A DNA stretch of 64,000 nucleotides from an uncultured Muribaculaceae bacterium (GCA_910587185.1 CAJULY010000001.1:1-64000); one strand, 5' to 3'; numbered from the stretch's first letter, positions 1 to 8,146 are shown. Notes: a model not told the origin generated them from the letters alone. Made by a program: numbers and translations.

Positions 1-115
1 AACTATTTATTTTTCTGTTAGTTCTGCAAAGATAGCGTTTTTCCCTGAACTTATACTATCGGATTATCAATTAAATTCTTGATAACACTTCATCTTTCTA
101 AAAAACCAAAGATGT

Positions 116-162
116 AGTGCAAGGTGCAAGTATATATCTATATATAGCTTGCACCTTGCACT
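116..162. repeat. perfect 15-bp inverted repeat with AT-rich centre
   Basis: The arms at 116-130 and 148-162 are exact reverse complements. Each arm holds two tandem copies of GTGCAAG, and the 17-bp centre is alternating TA. As RNA or cruciform DNA it would form a long hairpin. It lies upstream of a consensus promoter and outside any gene. It could be a terminator for a gene left of the window, a recombination site or an operator; the sequence does not decide. Confidence 0.7.
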
Positions 163-188
163 AACCGCAGAATATTTATTTTCAATGA

Positions 189-220
189 TTTGCACATATC
201 AAAAGAAAGCCGTATCTTTG
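189..220 (+). promoter_or_regulatory. consensus Bacteroidetes promoter
   Basis: A -33 element TTTG (189-192) is followed after exactly 20 bp by a -7 element TATCTTTG (213-220). This matches the known Bacteroidetes sigma-ABfr consensus. It points right, towards a short non-coding stretch that ends in a terminator, so it probably drives a small RNA. Confidence 0.7.
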
Positions 221-342
221 AACCGTAGTTTTAGGCAGACAACGAACAGCCAAAAGGTGACAGAAAAGCGTTATTCTTGTAACCTAAGTTGTACCCCCTA
301 AGGCATTGACATACTGATAATAAATTGAATTTCAAGGATATT

Positions 343-375
343 GGAGAGTGGGTTCATAACCCTCTCTCTCCGCAA
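343..375 (+). other. tRNA-Ser-like 3' end, possible attachment site
   Basis: Positions 348-364 can be read as a T-arm (stem GTGGG, loop TTCATAA, stem CCCTC with one mismatch). They are followed by a 7-nt acceptor strand TCTCTCC (365-371), G as discriminator and CA. G73 and this acceptor suit bacterial tRNA-Ser. No 5' half of a tRNA lies upstream, and the T-loop has T where A58 is expected. It may be a tRNA 3' fragment left by integration of an island, or chance resemblance within a hairpin. Confidence 0.25.
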
Positions 376-376
376 T

Positions 377-398
377 AAAGCCTGATTATCAGGCTTTT
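377..398. terminator. bidirectional intrinsic terminator
   Basis: A perfect 9-bp stem, AAAGCCTGA / TCAGGCTTT, with loop TTA, is followed by a T run on the plus strand and preceded by an A run that serves the minus strand. It can end the candidate small RNA from the left and the minus-strand AAA ATPase unit from the right. Confidence 0.75.
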
Positions 399-604
399 GT
401 TGTATTTACGCGCGAAATTACGCAAGATTTTTTGGGATCAGATGCAAAAGCCGGGTGAAGTGTTAAAAAGGTTCCCACTACTCCAGAGACAATTGAATAA
501 TCAGGGCAGTTTCTTGCAAACAGGCGACTAATGTCGATTACTGTTTTTGCAGAAATCCGCCCTGAGATTGAATGTTGTATGTATTTTGAAGTATTAGAAT
601 CCAA
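389..604 (-). CDS. small hypothetical protein, 71 aa
   Basis: The start overlaps the last codons of the AAA ATPase gene by 11 bp and the stop lies within the terminator hairpin, so it would be the last gene of that unit. I recognise no domain. There is no signal peptide or membrane helix, and composition is ordinary apart from a Ser/Ile-rich centre. The overlapping start argues for translational coupling, but a chance reading frame is possible. Confidence 0.35.
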   Translation of the reverse strand: MDSNTSKYIQHSISGRISAKTVIDISRLFARNCPDYSIVSGVVGTFLTLHPAFASDPKKSCVISRVNTTKA

Positions 605-2291
605 TTCTTGGACGGTTATCCTTAGTTATTTTTTCATGACGGCAGCTGGAAATCAGTTCTTGGATGTCAATCGCATCATTCCCTGATAATATGGCGTTGA
701 CGGAATGTTTGCGTGCGATGTTTTCAATTTCTCCTCCGGAAAGATCGAACTGAGAGGCAAGAGTTTGTGCGTCTTCATTCGATAAACCTTTTAGCATAGC
801 CTTCCAAATTTCGGTGCGTGCATTGACCGTAGGCTTATCGAAGCGGATTTTATAGAGGAACCTACGTTCGAATGCCTTGTCAAGATTTGTGGTGAGGTTT
901 GTGGTGGCAATCATAATCCCTTCCAGGGTCTCCATCTCCTGAAGAATTATATTCTGGATACTATTCTCCATTTTATCCACTGCCCGCGACGCCCCTTCCA
1001 TCCTGACGCCCAACACTGCGTCAGCCTCGTTGAAGAGAAGTATGGGGGCGAGTTCAGAGTTTTTGCAGATATTACGATAACGGTCAAAAAGAGCCTTTAT
1101 ATTTTTTTCGCTTTCGCCGACCCAACAGCTCTTGATTTTATCAACATCAACGCGCATGATGTCTCGCCCTGTGCGTCGCGCAAGTTGATATACGGTCTCG
1201 GTTTTACCCGTTCCCGGTGCTCCATAGAATATGCAGCAGAAGCCGGGTCTCATTCCGGCAGAGCGAAGCCTCTTTTGGACTTCATTGAAACGGTTCTCTG
1301 AGAGAATTGAGGAAAGCTCTGTAATCTGACCACGTTCAGTCTCATTGTAAATCAAATCTTTTTCAGCCAGCGTTCCCACTTTTATTAGATTTCTGTCAGA
1401 TCGTCCGATTTTATTAAGGTTTAATTCGCAAAGGAACTGCTCTTTGGCCTTTTCAGTAAGCTTGAAGGCATCTGAACGAGCCATGCCATCCTCGTTTACG
1501 TTCTCAATGAGTTCTTTTTCAAAAAGCTCAGATTCCCGCGAGCGAAATTCCCGTTTCACCCAGCTCGGGATTTCATCGTTGTCGAATAAATCATCTATGT
1601 CGTGGAAACCTATATTGTCATCATTATTTTCCACAAAGAGATGAGCCATAAAGATAAACAACAAAGTATCTTCATCGCCAAATCCACAACGGCGCAATTC
1701 TGTGGCGAATATGGTTCCCTTGATTTCATCAAGCATCTCCATGGTCAGTTCCTTCAAGGAATCATGTGTCAGTTCATCATCGTTTTTCTCATTCATCAAC
1801 CGGTCAAAGCGGTCGAAGAAGGTCTGTGTGTCAGGAATGGGTTCTTCCTCGTAGATATACGGTTGATTTTTACGCAACGATTTTAGAACTGCGCCAGGCA
1901 CACGGTAGCTTAAAGAATTGCGACTACGTGAGGCCCTGAGATAGCGCTGCCTTTCAAGAGTATCGATGTCATCGGAAAGCCTCAGAATTTTGGTGGTTCT
2001 GCATCCGGTATATTTCGCAATGTCTGAGATCATTATGCGACTATCTTCGCTTCTGTCAACAAACATTGCCAGAAGCACCACCTGCATTGGAGCCAGTTTC
2101 AACTTGCGAGAAGCATATTTGATATGTTTAGCTGCCTTTTCGAAAAAATCATTATCGAGGTTTGAGTCTTCAGCGAGTTCAACGATATACTCAAATGATT
2201 CAAGAATGCTTTTCGGTTTAGCATTTTGGACATCATCCTTTTGCTTGGATTTATCCACTGTTTTTACTTTTTGTCGATCTAATTCTCTCAT
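594..2291 (-). CDS. AAA+ ATPase with N-terminal helical/winged-helix region
   Basis: This 565-aa protein has a C-terminal AAA+ module: Walker A GAPGTGKTE near residue 360, Walker B LLFNEAD near 425, and a sensor/arginine-finger stretch ending in FERRFLYKIRF. The Walker B has N instead of the usual first acidic residue (FNEAD, not FDEAD), though the catalytic Glu is kept. The first 150 residues look like a DNA- or protein-binding helical domain. Such ATPases typically remodel protein or nucleoprotein complexes; the substrate is unknown. It has its own WYL-type operator and -7 box upstream, 10 bp after the prfH stop, so it is probably co-regulated with the RNA-repair genes rather than only read through from them. 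Confidence 0.85.
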   Translation of the reverse strand: MRELDRQKVKTVDKSKQKDDVQNAKPKSILESFEYIVELAEDSNLDNDFFEKAAKHIKYASRKLKLAPMQVVLLAMFVDRSEDSRIMISDIAKYTGCRTTKILRLSDDIDTLERQRYLRASRSRNSLSYRVPGAVLKSLRKNQPYIYEEEPIPDTQTFFDRFDRLMNEKNDDELTHDSLKELTMEMLDEIKGTIFATELRRCGFGDEDTLLFIFMAHLFVENNDDNIGFHDIDDLFDNDEIPSWVKREFRSRESELFEKELIENVNEDGMARSDAFKLTEKAKEQFLCELNLNKIGRSDRNLIKVGTLAEKDLIYNETERGQITELSSILSENRFNEVQKRLRSAGMRPGFCCIFYGAPGTGKTETVYQLARRTGRDIMRVDVDKIKSCWVGESEKNIKALFDRYRNICKNSELAPILLFNEADAVLGVRMEGASRAVDKMENSIQNIILQEMETLEGIMIATTNLTTNLDKAFERRFLYKIRFDKPTVNARTEIWKAMLKGLSNEDAQTLASQFDLSGGEIENIARKHSVNAILSGNDAIDIQELISSCRHEKITKDNRPRIGF

Positions 2292-2318
2292 AGCTGACGC
2301 TGTTTATTATTTACGATG

Positions 2319-2354
2319 CAAATTTAAGGCGTTGATGTATCAAAAGGCGAGACA
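2319..2354 (-). promoter_or_regulatory. WYL-type operator and -7 box of the AAA ATPase gene
   Basis: In gene direction, TGTCTC-N7-GATACA (2354-2336) is followed after 9 bp by TAAATTTG (2326-2319). The arms differ from perfect symmetry by one base. Arm length, spacer and distance to the -7 box are the same as at the other WYL-type promoters in this window. Confidence 0.65.
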
Positions 2355-2364
2355 CATTCTGAAT

Positions 2365-2970
2365 TTACAATTTTCCGGATAGTTTTTTGACGGGATTCCC
2401 TCGCTCAAGCTTATCATGGTTGCTCCATTGACGGCAAGAGGAATCGGCTTGGGCTTTTTCATTCTGCCGGCGGAGTTTTAGAAACAGGCGTTCGCGAGCT
2501 CGGGCTTTGTTTTGCGATTGAGAACGTTCGTCAGAGCATTTTACCGCAATCCCGGATGGAATATGGATTGCGCGGACTGTGGTCTCAACTTTATTGACAT
2601 TCTGCCCTCCTTTCCCTCCCGACCGACATGTTTCATAAACGATATCTGATTCGGCTATTTCGGGCAGTTCCACTTTGTCAAAGAAATTGACACCAACAAA
2701 CCAATTGCTGCGTTTGTGCCCTGGGCGATATGGATTTGCTGTTGAACGCCATAATACAGTACCTTGCCATTCTTTGACGATAGTTTCAGGGATTGATTCG
2801 CCTGAGACGAATGTCATAGACATATAGCAGCCTTCAACCTGATTATGCGGCTCGCAGTCGGCAAGTTGAAGTGACGGGATTGCTTTGACAATCTCACGCG
2901 CGACGAGCGTCACTGCTCTCGCACATTCCACCGGACCTCGGCCCGCTGTGATCTGGATGTAGTGTTTCAT
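2365..2970 (-). CDS. prfH: peptide chain release factor homologue PrfH
   Basis: This 201-aa protein has the class-I release factor catalytic region (CRSGGKGGQNVNK near residue 115, with the GGQ motif) but lacks the codon-recognition domain 2. That is the hallmark of RF-H/PrfH. Its start overlaps the rtcB stop by 4 bp, so the two are co-translated. From the literature, RtcB-PrfH pairs repair 16S rRNA cut in the decoding centre by ribotoxins: PrfH binds the damaged ribosome and presents the ends for RtcB to seal. The C-terminus is basic, as in release factors that contact rRNA. The N-terminal half is divergent. Assignment from motif and context is strong. Confidence 0.92.
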   Translation of the reverse strand: MKHYIQITAGRGPVECARAVTLVAREIVKAIPSLQLADCEPHNQVEGCYMSMTFVSGESIPETIVKEWQGTVLWRSTANPYRPGHKRSNWFVGVNFFDKVELPEIAESDIVYETCRSGGKGGQNVNKVETTVRAIHIPSGIAVKCSDERSQSQNKARARERLFLKLRRQNEKAQADSSCRQWSNHDKLERGNPVKKLSGKL

Positions 2971-4166
2971 TCTCCGTTGTCTTTTATATTAAGTTTCGGT
3001 TTAATCATAGATATGATCTCAACCGTCGGTTTGATAAGTTCCAGAATCTCTTCCGTCGGTTTGTAGGCCATCGGGGATTCATCTAAAGTTCCTTCGCATA
3101 TTGATGTAGAGAACACACCCGACATCGTTTGTCTGAACTCAGCCAGTGAAATCTGCTTTTTGGCTTGTGTCCTGCTCATAATCCGTCCAGCGCCATGTGG
3201 GGCGGTGTTGAGCCACCGGAGATTGCCTTTGCCAACGCAGACAGCAATTCCGTCGCGCATATTGAATGGAATCACGACCTTTCGCCCTTCAGCGGCATCA
3301 ATGGCACCCTTACGGAGCATGGGGCGCTCGTCGGTCACCGATATATAATTGTGAGTTGTAAATACCGAGTTTGCGCATTTAGCTTTACATAACTTACGGA
3401 GGATTGCAAAGATGCGGTCTCTGATAATTTGATGATTATATATAGCGTAAGCCTGTGCGAAGACCATGTCCGAGAGGTAGCCTTTCAGAGCATCGCCCCA
3501 TAGAAAGCCTATGTATTTGGCACGTTTGGGATTCTGCGCTATATTGTGCCAGTGGTTGGCTACTTTTACACCAAGATTACGTGAGCCGCAATGAATCGTC
3601 AGCCAACCTTCGCCTGAGGCTTGATCCTCCCCGTACTCAATAAAATGGTTGCCGCCGCCGAGTGTACCGAGACTCTTATAGAATATTCCGTCCTGCAGTT
3701 TTATCCTACGACAGAAATCAGTGATAAATCGCTCATTAATCCGCGGAGCTTCGTTAATCAAATCCGGAGCGGCAGAACGCGCTTTATGATATTGCGAATT
3801 GAGGAAACGGAAGAGTTCCTTCTCATTGAGGGTGTTTTTTGCACAGATTTCCGTTCCCATGGGAATCGCCTCCCTGATGCGATGGTCGAGAATAGGAAAA
3901 TCCTCGGGATTTACCGGAATAGATAGCCGGTGCATGGATATGGTGCAGCCGATGTCAACGCCGACATGGTCAGGATTGACATACATACCAATCGGATATG
4001 CAGTACCTACATTGCAGCTGGTTCCGGCGTGAACGTCTGGCATCTGAACTATCGGTATTTTCTCCATCGCCGGATGGTCGCAAAGTTCCTTAAGCCAGTT
4101 GAGAGCCGGCTCTTCAATATTATCGGTGAAAATCTCAGCCGATGCTGTTTTACCTTCTACTGTCAT
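2967..4166 (-). CDS. rtcB: RNA-splicing ligase RtcB, PrfH-linked type
   Basis: This 399-aa protein belongs to the GTP/Mn-dependent ligase family that joins 2',3'-cyclic phosphate (or 3'-phosphate) to 5'-OH RNA ends. Visible motifs are MPDVHAG near residue 43, the metal-binding GVDIGC near 70, LGGGNHFIE near 168, HCGSRNLG near 193, and APHGAGR near 325 with the histidine that is guanylylated. After GVDIGC the usual GM is replaced by TI, a difference also from the second RtcB of this window. It forms a 4-bp-overlap operon with prfH and lies divergent from a WYL regulator, with a perfect 19-bp palindrome between them. Confidence 0.95.
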   Translation of the reverse strand: MTVEGKTASAEIFTDNIEEPALNWLKELCDHPAMEKIPIVQMPDVHAGTSCNVGTAYPIGMYVNPDHVGVDIGCTISMHRLSIPVNPEDFPILDHRIREAIPMGTEICAKNTLNEKELFRFLNSQYHKARSAAPDLINEAPRINERFITDFCRRIKLQDGIFYKSLGTLGGGNHFIEYGEDQASGEGWLTIHCGSRNLGVKVANHWHNIAQNPKRAKYIGFLWGDALKGYLSDMVFAQAYAIYNHQIIRDRIFAILRKLCKAKCANSVFTTHNYISVTDERPMLRKGAIDAAEGRKVVIPFNMRDGIAVCVGKGNLRWLNTAPHGAGRIMSRTQAKKQISLAEFRQTMSGVFSTSICEGTLDESPMAYKPTEEILELIKPTVEIISMIKPKLNIKDNGE

Positions 4167-4185
4167 GTTGTTATATTTTATGGTG

Positions 4186-4221
4186 CGAAATTGATAAGCA
4201 GGTGCGCAAATGATTTGCGCA
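4186..4221 (-). promoter_or_regulatory. operator and weak -7 box for rtcB-prfH
   Basis: TGCGCA-N7-TGCGCA at 4203-4221 is a perfect palindrome out to 9-1-9. Nine base pairs downstream on the minus strand lies CAATTTCG (4193-4186), a poor match to TAnnTTTG. A well-placed operator beside a weak -7 box suggests that rtcB-prfH needs activation, plausibly by the divergent WYL protein. Confidence 0.6.
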
Positions 4222-4236
4222 GCGTGAAAAAAATGT

Positions 4237-4244
4237 TATATTTG
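4237..4244 (+). promoter_or_regulatory. -7 box of the first WYL regulator gene
   Basis: TATATTTG is a perfect TAnnTTTG match, 16 bp before the ATG, so the leader is only about 10 nt. The palindrome at 4203-4221 lies 15 bp upstream, so one operator can serve both divergent genes. Confidence 0.6.
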
Positions 4245-4260
4245 CGAAAAAGTATATGCG

Positions 4261-5283
4261 ATGCCACTGAACAGAGCAACTCTCATCCGTATTTCGACAA
4301 TAGACAAATGTCTTCAGAATCATTATCGGCGCTGGACCATCAACGACCTAATTGATGCCTGCACCGATGCACTTGCTGAATTCGAGGGACGCAGCAATCC
4401 TGTGAGCCGCCGCACCTTTCAGAACGATCTCGCGCTGATGCGAAGCGATCGACTTGGTTATAACGCCCCGATAGTGGTGCGCGACAACAAGTATTATGAG
4501 TATGAAGATCCGGAGTACAGCATCACACATCTGCCGCTCAATGACGAAGGGCTCGACGCACTAAATTCGGCACTTGACATATTACGGCAACTTCAGTGTT
4601 TCCCACAGTTGGCATCGTCAATCGACATAATCAGCAAACTCAACGAACAGATTTCCCGGCAGACAGGCACATCGGTGCCGGCAATGGATATGGAGCATGT
4701 TGTAGGCTACAAAGGTGCTCAATTCATCGGAATCATATATGAAGCCGTGCGCAAGCAACAGACCATTGTTATTGAATACCAGTCATTCAAGGCACGTCAA
4801 CCGGAGGAGCTGGTAGTATATCCTTATCTGCTGAAGGAATATCGCAACCGATGGTTTCTGATTTGCGAGAAGTCAACCAACCGCTCGCCGCAAGTCAATA
4901 TTTTTGCACTTGACAGAATCTTGTCTGTCAAACCTGACAAAGAACATCCGTTCAGGAAATGCATTGACTTTGACCCGGAGCATTTCTTCGACGATACAAT
5001 CGGCGTTACAAAGCAGATCAGCGACAAGGCACGTCGTGTGGTCATCAAGGTTGACCGCCAGCAGGCTCCATACGTAGAGTCAAAACCGTTTCACAAGTCA
5101 CAGACAGTGGAACAGCGATTCCGTGACGGCAGCATCCAACTGTCATTAAAAGTTGTTATTAATAACGAACTTGAACGCCTTATTCTCGGCTACGGAGGAC
5201 ATGCCGAAGTCATCGCTCCACCTGAATTTCGCGCTCGCATCGCCGAGAGCGTCCGTATCGCCGCAGGAAAGTACAACTATTAG
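4261..5283 (+). CDS. WYL-domain transcriptional regulator (rtcB-prfH linked)
   Basis: This 340-aa protein has an N-terminal DNA-binding region (residues 1-70), a helical linker, a WYL domain around 155-225 (core IEYQSF, then VYPYLLKEYRNRWFLI and IFALDRI) and a C-terminal WCX extension. WYL proteins act as ligand- or nucleic-acid-responsive regulators and are frequent beside defence and RNA-repair genes. It is divergent from rtcB-prfH with a shared operator. The leader is very short and there is no clear Shine-Dalgarno sequence, as is common in Bacteroidetes. Its stop overlaps the convergent gene's stop by 2 bp. Confidence 0.88.
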   Translation: MPLNRATLIRISTIDKCLQNHYRRWTINDLIDACTDALAEFEGRSNPVSRRTFQNDLALMRSDRLGYNAPIVVRDNKYYEYEDPEYSITHLPLNDEGLDALNSALDILRQLQCFPQLASSIDIISKLNEQISRQTGTSVPAMDMEHVVGYKGAQFIGIIYEAVRKQQTIVIEYQSFKARQPEELVVYPYLLKEYRNRWFLICEKSTNRSPQVNIFALDRILSVKPDKEHPFRKCIDFDPEHFFDDTIGVTKQISDKARRVVIKVDRQQAPYVESKPFHKSQTVEQRFRDGSIQLSLKVVINNELERLILGYGGHAEVIAPPEFRARIAESVRIAAGKYNY

Positions 5284-5561
5284 TCCGGCGAAAAGAACGC
5301 CAATAACTCCCAGTCATCGGGAGAGACTGCAATAACGTGGTCGCGAGTAACTAAACGTACAATTCCTTGCTGCTTGTCGGATTCTGTTTGATCCGCGCGT
5401 TGATAGAGAGGCTCTATCTCTATGTTGCCTGCTCCGTCTTTAGCTCCCCATAGCCCGTTGTCAGCTTGAAAAAGAGTCAATGGCTTCTCGCCCGTAAAGT
5501 TCGGACCGATTTCAGGCTTTGGTTTATACTTTCCCGGTTGATGTCGTCTGCGTTTAGGCAT
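5280..5561 (-). CDS. small WG-repeat-like protein, 93 aa
   Basis: After a basic N-terminus it contains one unit resembling a WG repeat (LFQADNGLWGAKDGAGNIEI, then PLYQRAD near residues 50-75) and a second partial unit at the C-terminus. WG repeats form beta-rich binding modules of unknown ligand. It is the last gene of a minus-strand series and lies 21 bp after a second protein with WG-like features. The stop codon overlaps that of the convergent WYL gene. Confidence 0.6.
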   Translation of the reverse strand: MPKRRRHQPGKYKPKPEIGPNFTGEKPLTLFQADNGLWGAKDGAGNIEIEPLYQRADQTESDKQQGIVRLVTRDHVIAVSPDDWELLAFFSPD

Positions 5562-5582
5562 GATTGTTTCTATGTTTAATAT

Positions 5583-6434
5583 TTATGAAAAATGTTTACC
5601 ATCGGGTTGCCACCAATCTGCCCGGCGTGCCCTAATACGGTCATTTCTAATAAGACGAAATGAACACTCCTCATTGTTGGCTTCATACCTATCGTAAATT
5701 ATTTCTGAATATCCAACGGCAGTCAATATTCCTATTTTGTTTCCAACACGTGTCATAAAAAAGAGAGAAGGCATTTCCTCAAGATCTTCAACCATGAATT
5801 CATCTTCATATATTTCATCTGCAATACACGGCATAACTGTCTCCAGAGTCAAAAGATGATTTTTATTATGTAAAGCTTTGTTTGTTGGCTGATAAGCAAT
5901 TGATAGCACACCCCATTTCATGGTCTTATTATCCTGAACGAAAAACATCCTCCGCTCCCAACGTTCAGGGATAATGGCTGTATAACAAAATTCTGTCATC
6001 AATACAGGAGATGGTCCAAGTGAAACAAGTGCCCATCCTTCACCATTTGATACGGGAACAAAGTTGGGTTTATCGTTTATTGCATCAAACTGAATAAAGA
6101 TGTCCTCAAAATTATTGGGAAGCAATTGCTCTCCGGTCGGGGAAACGAGACCAATAGAATGGACTTCACCTGATTTATAAGGACGCCAGTCATAGTTGTT
6201 TTCGTATGCCTGCAATTTATTATACCTCTTACGTTCTGCAAGATGCCCAAACATAGAAGGTTTCTCTTCTTTTAAGTTTAAATATTCACCGACCTCCTCT
6301 TCAGTTGGGAGAATGCGAAGATTAGTATTGTGAACACAACTTCGCCAATAATTCATGTGATCATAGTAATTCCGCTGGCCCTGCATAGTAGTAATAGGAA
6401 TTACATCGCGTCCAAACAAGTTAACACTTTCCAT
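5583..6434 (-). CDS. WG-repeat-like protein, 283 aa
   Basis: I place the start at MESVNLF, 2 bp after the stop of the upstream small basic protein; the longer frame would overlap that gene. Residues 80-270 contain several units of the form G-hydrophobic-(V/L)SPTGE...LP..F.D and KWGVLS, typical of WG repeats. There is no signal peptide. Function is unknown. Tight spacing to genes on both sides indicates an operon. Confidence 0.65.
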   Translation of the reverse strand: MESVNLFGRDVIPITTMQGQRNYYDHMNYWRSCVHNTNLRILPTEEEVGEYLNLKEEKPSMFGHLAERKRYNKLQAYENNYDWRPYKSGEVHSIGLVSPTGEQLLPNNFEDIFIQFDAINDKPNFVPVSNGEGWALVSLGPSPVLMTEFCYTAIIPERWERRMFFVQDNKTMKWGVLSIAYQPTNKALHNKNHLLTLETVMPCIADEIYEDEFMVEDLEEMPSLFFMTRVGNKIGILTAVGYSEIIYDRYEANNEECSFRLIRNDRIRARRADWWQPDGKHFS

Positions 6435-6436
6435 AG

Positions 6437-6673
6437 TTATTTCTTTCTCATTATTTTCTCGTACTGTTCCATGTCTGGAGTCCATCTGTGTTTACCATCA
6501 CCTTGCATACACCACGTGTCCATAACTTCTTTGACATGGGTAGGAAGATGATAAGCCGTGCCAATACGCTGATGCTCCAAACGGCGAAAACTTCGATTAC
6601 ATTGGCGTTTGCTCTGTTTCTGCGACCGACCGGCATAAGCAGTTACCGGTGTCTTTTTTCTACTTCGCGACAT
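6437..6673 (-). CDS. small basic protein, 78 aa
   Basis: It starts MSRSRKKTPV and is rich in Arg/Lys/Gln, with the block KQSKRQCNRSFRRLEHQR at residues 18-35, then a Trp-containing tail. I recall similar small proteins opening with S-R-K-K-TP next to immunity-type genes, but know of no established function. The charge suggests nucleic-acid or ribosome binding. It is separated by 7 bp from the gene upstream and 2 bp from the gene downstream. Confidence 0.6.
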   Translation of the reverse strand: MSRSRKKTPVTAYAGRSQKQSKRQCNRSFRRLEHQRIGTAYHLPTHVKEVMDTWCMQGDGKHRWTPDMEQYEKIMRKK

Positions 6674-6680
6674 GGATAAG

Positions 6681-7328
6681 TTACTTCCTGGTACTACGAA
6701 ACGAGGTCTTTCTGTCGAATCCGGCAGATTCTGCCTTTTGAATGTCGGTTCTCCTGTCCGTTGTCTCTATATCATTCAAAGAGGATATGTAGTTGCTAAG
6801 CTCCTGATATAACTCTTGTGGGGAGATTAGCGACGTTATTGGGGTGCCTGTGAGGATAGGATTAGAGGCAGCGTCATTACTCTTAACCCTTATATCCCAT
6901 TTCCCTGTGCGCCAAAAAGTATAATTGGCATAAGCTGAGAAAAAAGTTATAGGAGTTTTCCCTAATCTCTGACTCTTGGCAATTTCTTTAGTCTTGACTA
7001 TTTCCCAATCCAAACATATCTCATCGGATTCATTTAAATATCGGTTGACTTGGAAGAAATACCATTTTAATCCAACTTCAAGCATACAATGTAGTTCGGT
7101 CGCCCGATATTCCGTTACCCATTTCCAATGGCGTCCGACCCATTTACGAGTGCGAATGTCCTTCTTTGGAGTATCTTTTTCAAGTATTGTGTGATTAAAG
7201 AACAAAGAGTCGGAATTTGCCAGTATGGTGAACTCGCGTCGATCATAGACAACCTTATCGTCTATCCCATAAATTCCTGTCAGGTAGTCGTAATAATCTT
7301 TGTTGTTGCGTGATGTCAAGATTTTCAT
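6681..7328 (-). CDS. hypothetical protein, 215 aa
   Basis: This is a soluble protein with no signal peptide or membrane helix that I can see. It has many Tyr/Trp residues in the middle (RKWVGRHWKWVTEYRATEL near 62-80; WYFFQVNRYL near 88-97) and a charged, disordered-looking C-terminus. I do not recognise the family. It lies 16 bp after the ABC-type ATPase gene and 7 bp before the small basic protein, so it probably works with that ATPase. Confidence 0.6.
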   Translation of the reverse strand: MKILTSRNNKDYYDYLTGIYGIDDKVVYDRREFTILANSDSLFFNHTILEKDTPKKDIRTRKWVGRHWKWVTEYRATELHCMLEVGLKWYFFQVNRYLNESDEICLDWEIVKTKEIAKSQRLGKTPITFFSAYANYTFWRTGKWDIRVKSNDAASNPILTGTPITSLISPQELYQELSNYISSLNDIETTDRRTDIQKAESAGFDRKTSFRSTRK

Positions 7329-7344
7329 ATAATGAACTTATCAA

Positions 7345-8136
7345 TTATTTTTTCTGGAAAAGTTCCCTATATAACTTGATGTTTTCCAACTCATCCCAAG
7401 CTCTTACTTTCGAAGGAGTCTGGTCAAGGTCGTAAATTAAAGCATGGGGTATTGCAAGTAAAAAGGGGGAATGAGTGGCAATAATAAACTGACAATTAAA
7501 GAAACGTACATAATCCTCAATCATTTTTGCCAATTCTTTTTGGAGTTTAGGTGACAGGCTGTTTTCCGGCTCATCAAGAAGAACCAACGTGTTTTCTACG
7601 ATATTGTCTTGAAAATAATCAAATGCCAGTTCTCCGTTACTACGCAATTCTTTGAATTTGGCAAGAGCATTGTAGATCCATCGGTCATGGCTCCATACAT
7701 ATCCCGCATTTGATTCGGAATTATTGAAAAATCGGTCATACAGTTCCGGATTAATCTTATGGATGTGTTGCTTTACCCGTTCATTATGCCGACGTGTCCT
7801 GACTATGCCATGCATCACCTCTTCCGAACGGATAAACCGACTGTACTCCGGAATATCACAATGTTCATTAAAAGGAACCGACACTTCGTAGTTACACGTA
7901 TTTATAAATGGTTGCAATGACTCTGCATCATTACCCCTATCGAGCATCTCAACATTGAGTTTTCTTGCAATTACGTTAAGCAAAGTCGATTTTCCAGACC
8001 CATTGTTTCCATAGAAAATCGTTATTGGGGCAAACTCAATCTTGCGCAATAGTTTAGGGGCAAAGGTATTGTAAGGATATACGGTTTGTGTATCACATTC
8101 CGGCAATGAAAATGTCTTTAAATGTAGCTTCATCAT
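7345..8136 (-). CDS. ABC/SMC-type AAA ATPase
   Basis: The 263-aa protein has Walker A YGNNGSGKST (residues 42-51) and Walker B LVLLDEPENSLSP (near 190-202), then the switch ATHSPFL. This is the AAA_21/OLD-like arrangement of single-domain ATPases without a TOPRIM nuclease. Such proteins act as sensors or motors in many defence cassettes. It heads a five-gene series (7345 down to 5280). The upstream 10 bp run into the remnant of a WYL gene, so the original regulator of this cassette may have been lost. Confidence 0.8.
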   Translation of the reverse strand: MMKLHLKTFSLPECDTQTVYPYNTFAPKLLRKIEFAPITIFYGNNGSGKSTLLNVIARKLNVEMLDRGNDAESLQPFINTCNYEVSVPFNEHCDIPEYSRFIRSEEVMHGIVRTRRHNERVKQHIHKINPELYDRFFNNSESNAGYVWSHDRWIYNALAKFKELRSNGELAFDYFQDNIVENTLVLLDEPENSLSPKLQKELAKMIEDYVRFFNCQFIIATHSPFLLAIPHALIYDLDQTPSKVRAWDELENIKLYRELFQKK

Positions 8137-8146
8137 GGTTCAGAGT

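Larger units (their letters stand above)
226..398 (+). ncRNA. candidate small RNA of about 170 nt
   Basis: The stretch between the consensus promoter (189-220) and the terminator hairpin (377-398) has no open reading frame on the plus strand. Its last part folds into a strong hairpin at 343-371 (GGAGAG paired with CTCTCC, then GGGTT paired with AACCC). A short untranslated RNA is the simplest reading. I do not recognise the family: it lacks the tmRNA, SRP, 6S and RNase P signatures I know. Transcription is inferred only from the promoter and terminator. Confidence 0.4.

Noticed and set aside
116..162. CRISPR repeat, because of the GTGCAAG repeats and palindrome
   Set aside because: Only one unit exists; there are no spacers or further copies and no cas genes.
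348..364. Anticodon arm of tRNA-Met (CAT in a 7-nt loop)
   Set aside because: No D-arm, T-arm or acceptor stem can be placed around it in the right spacing.
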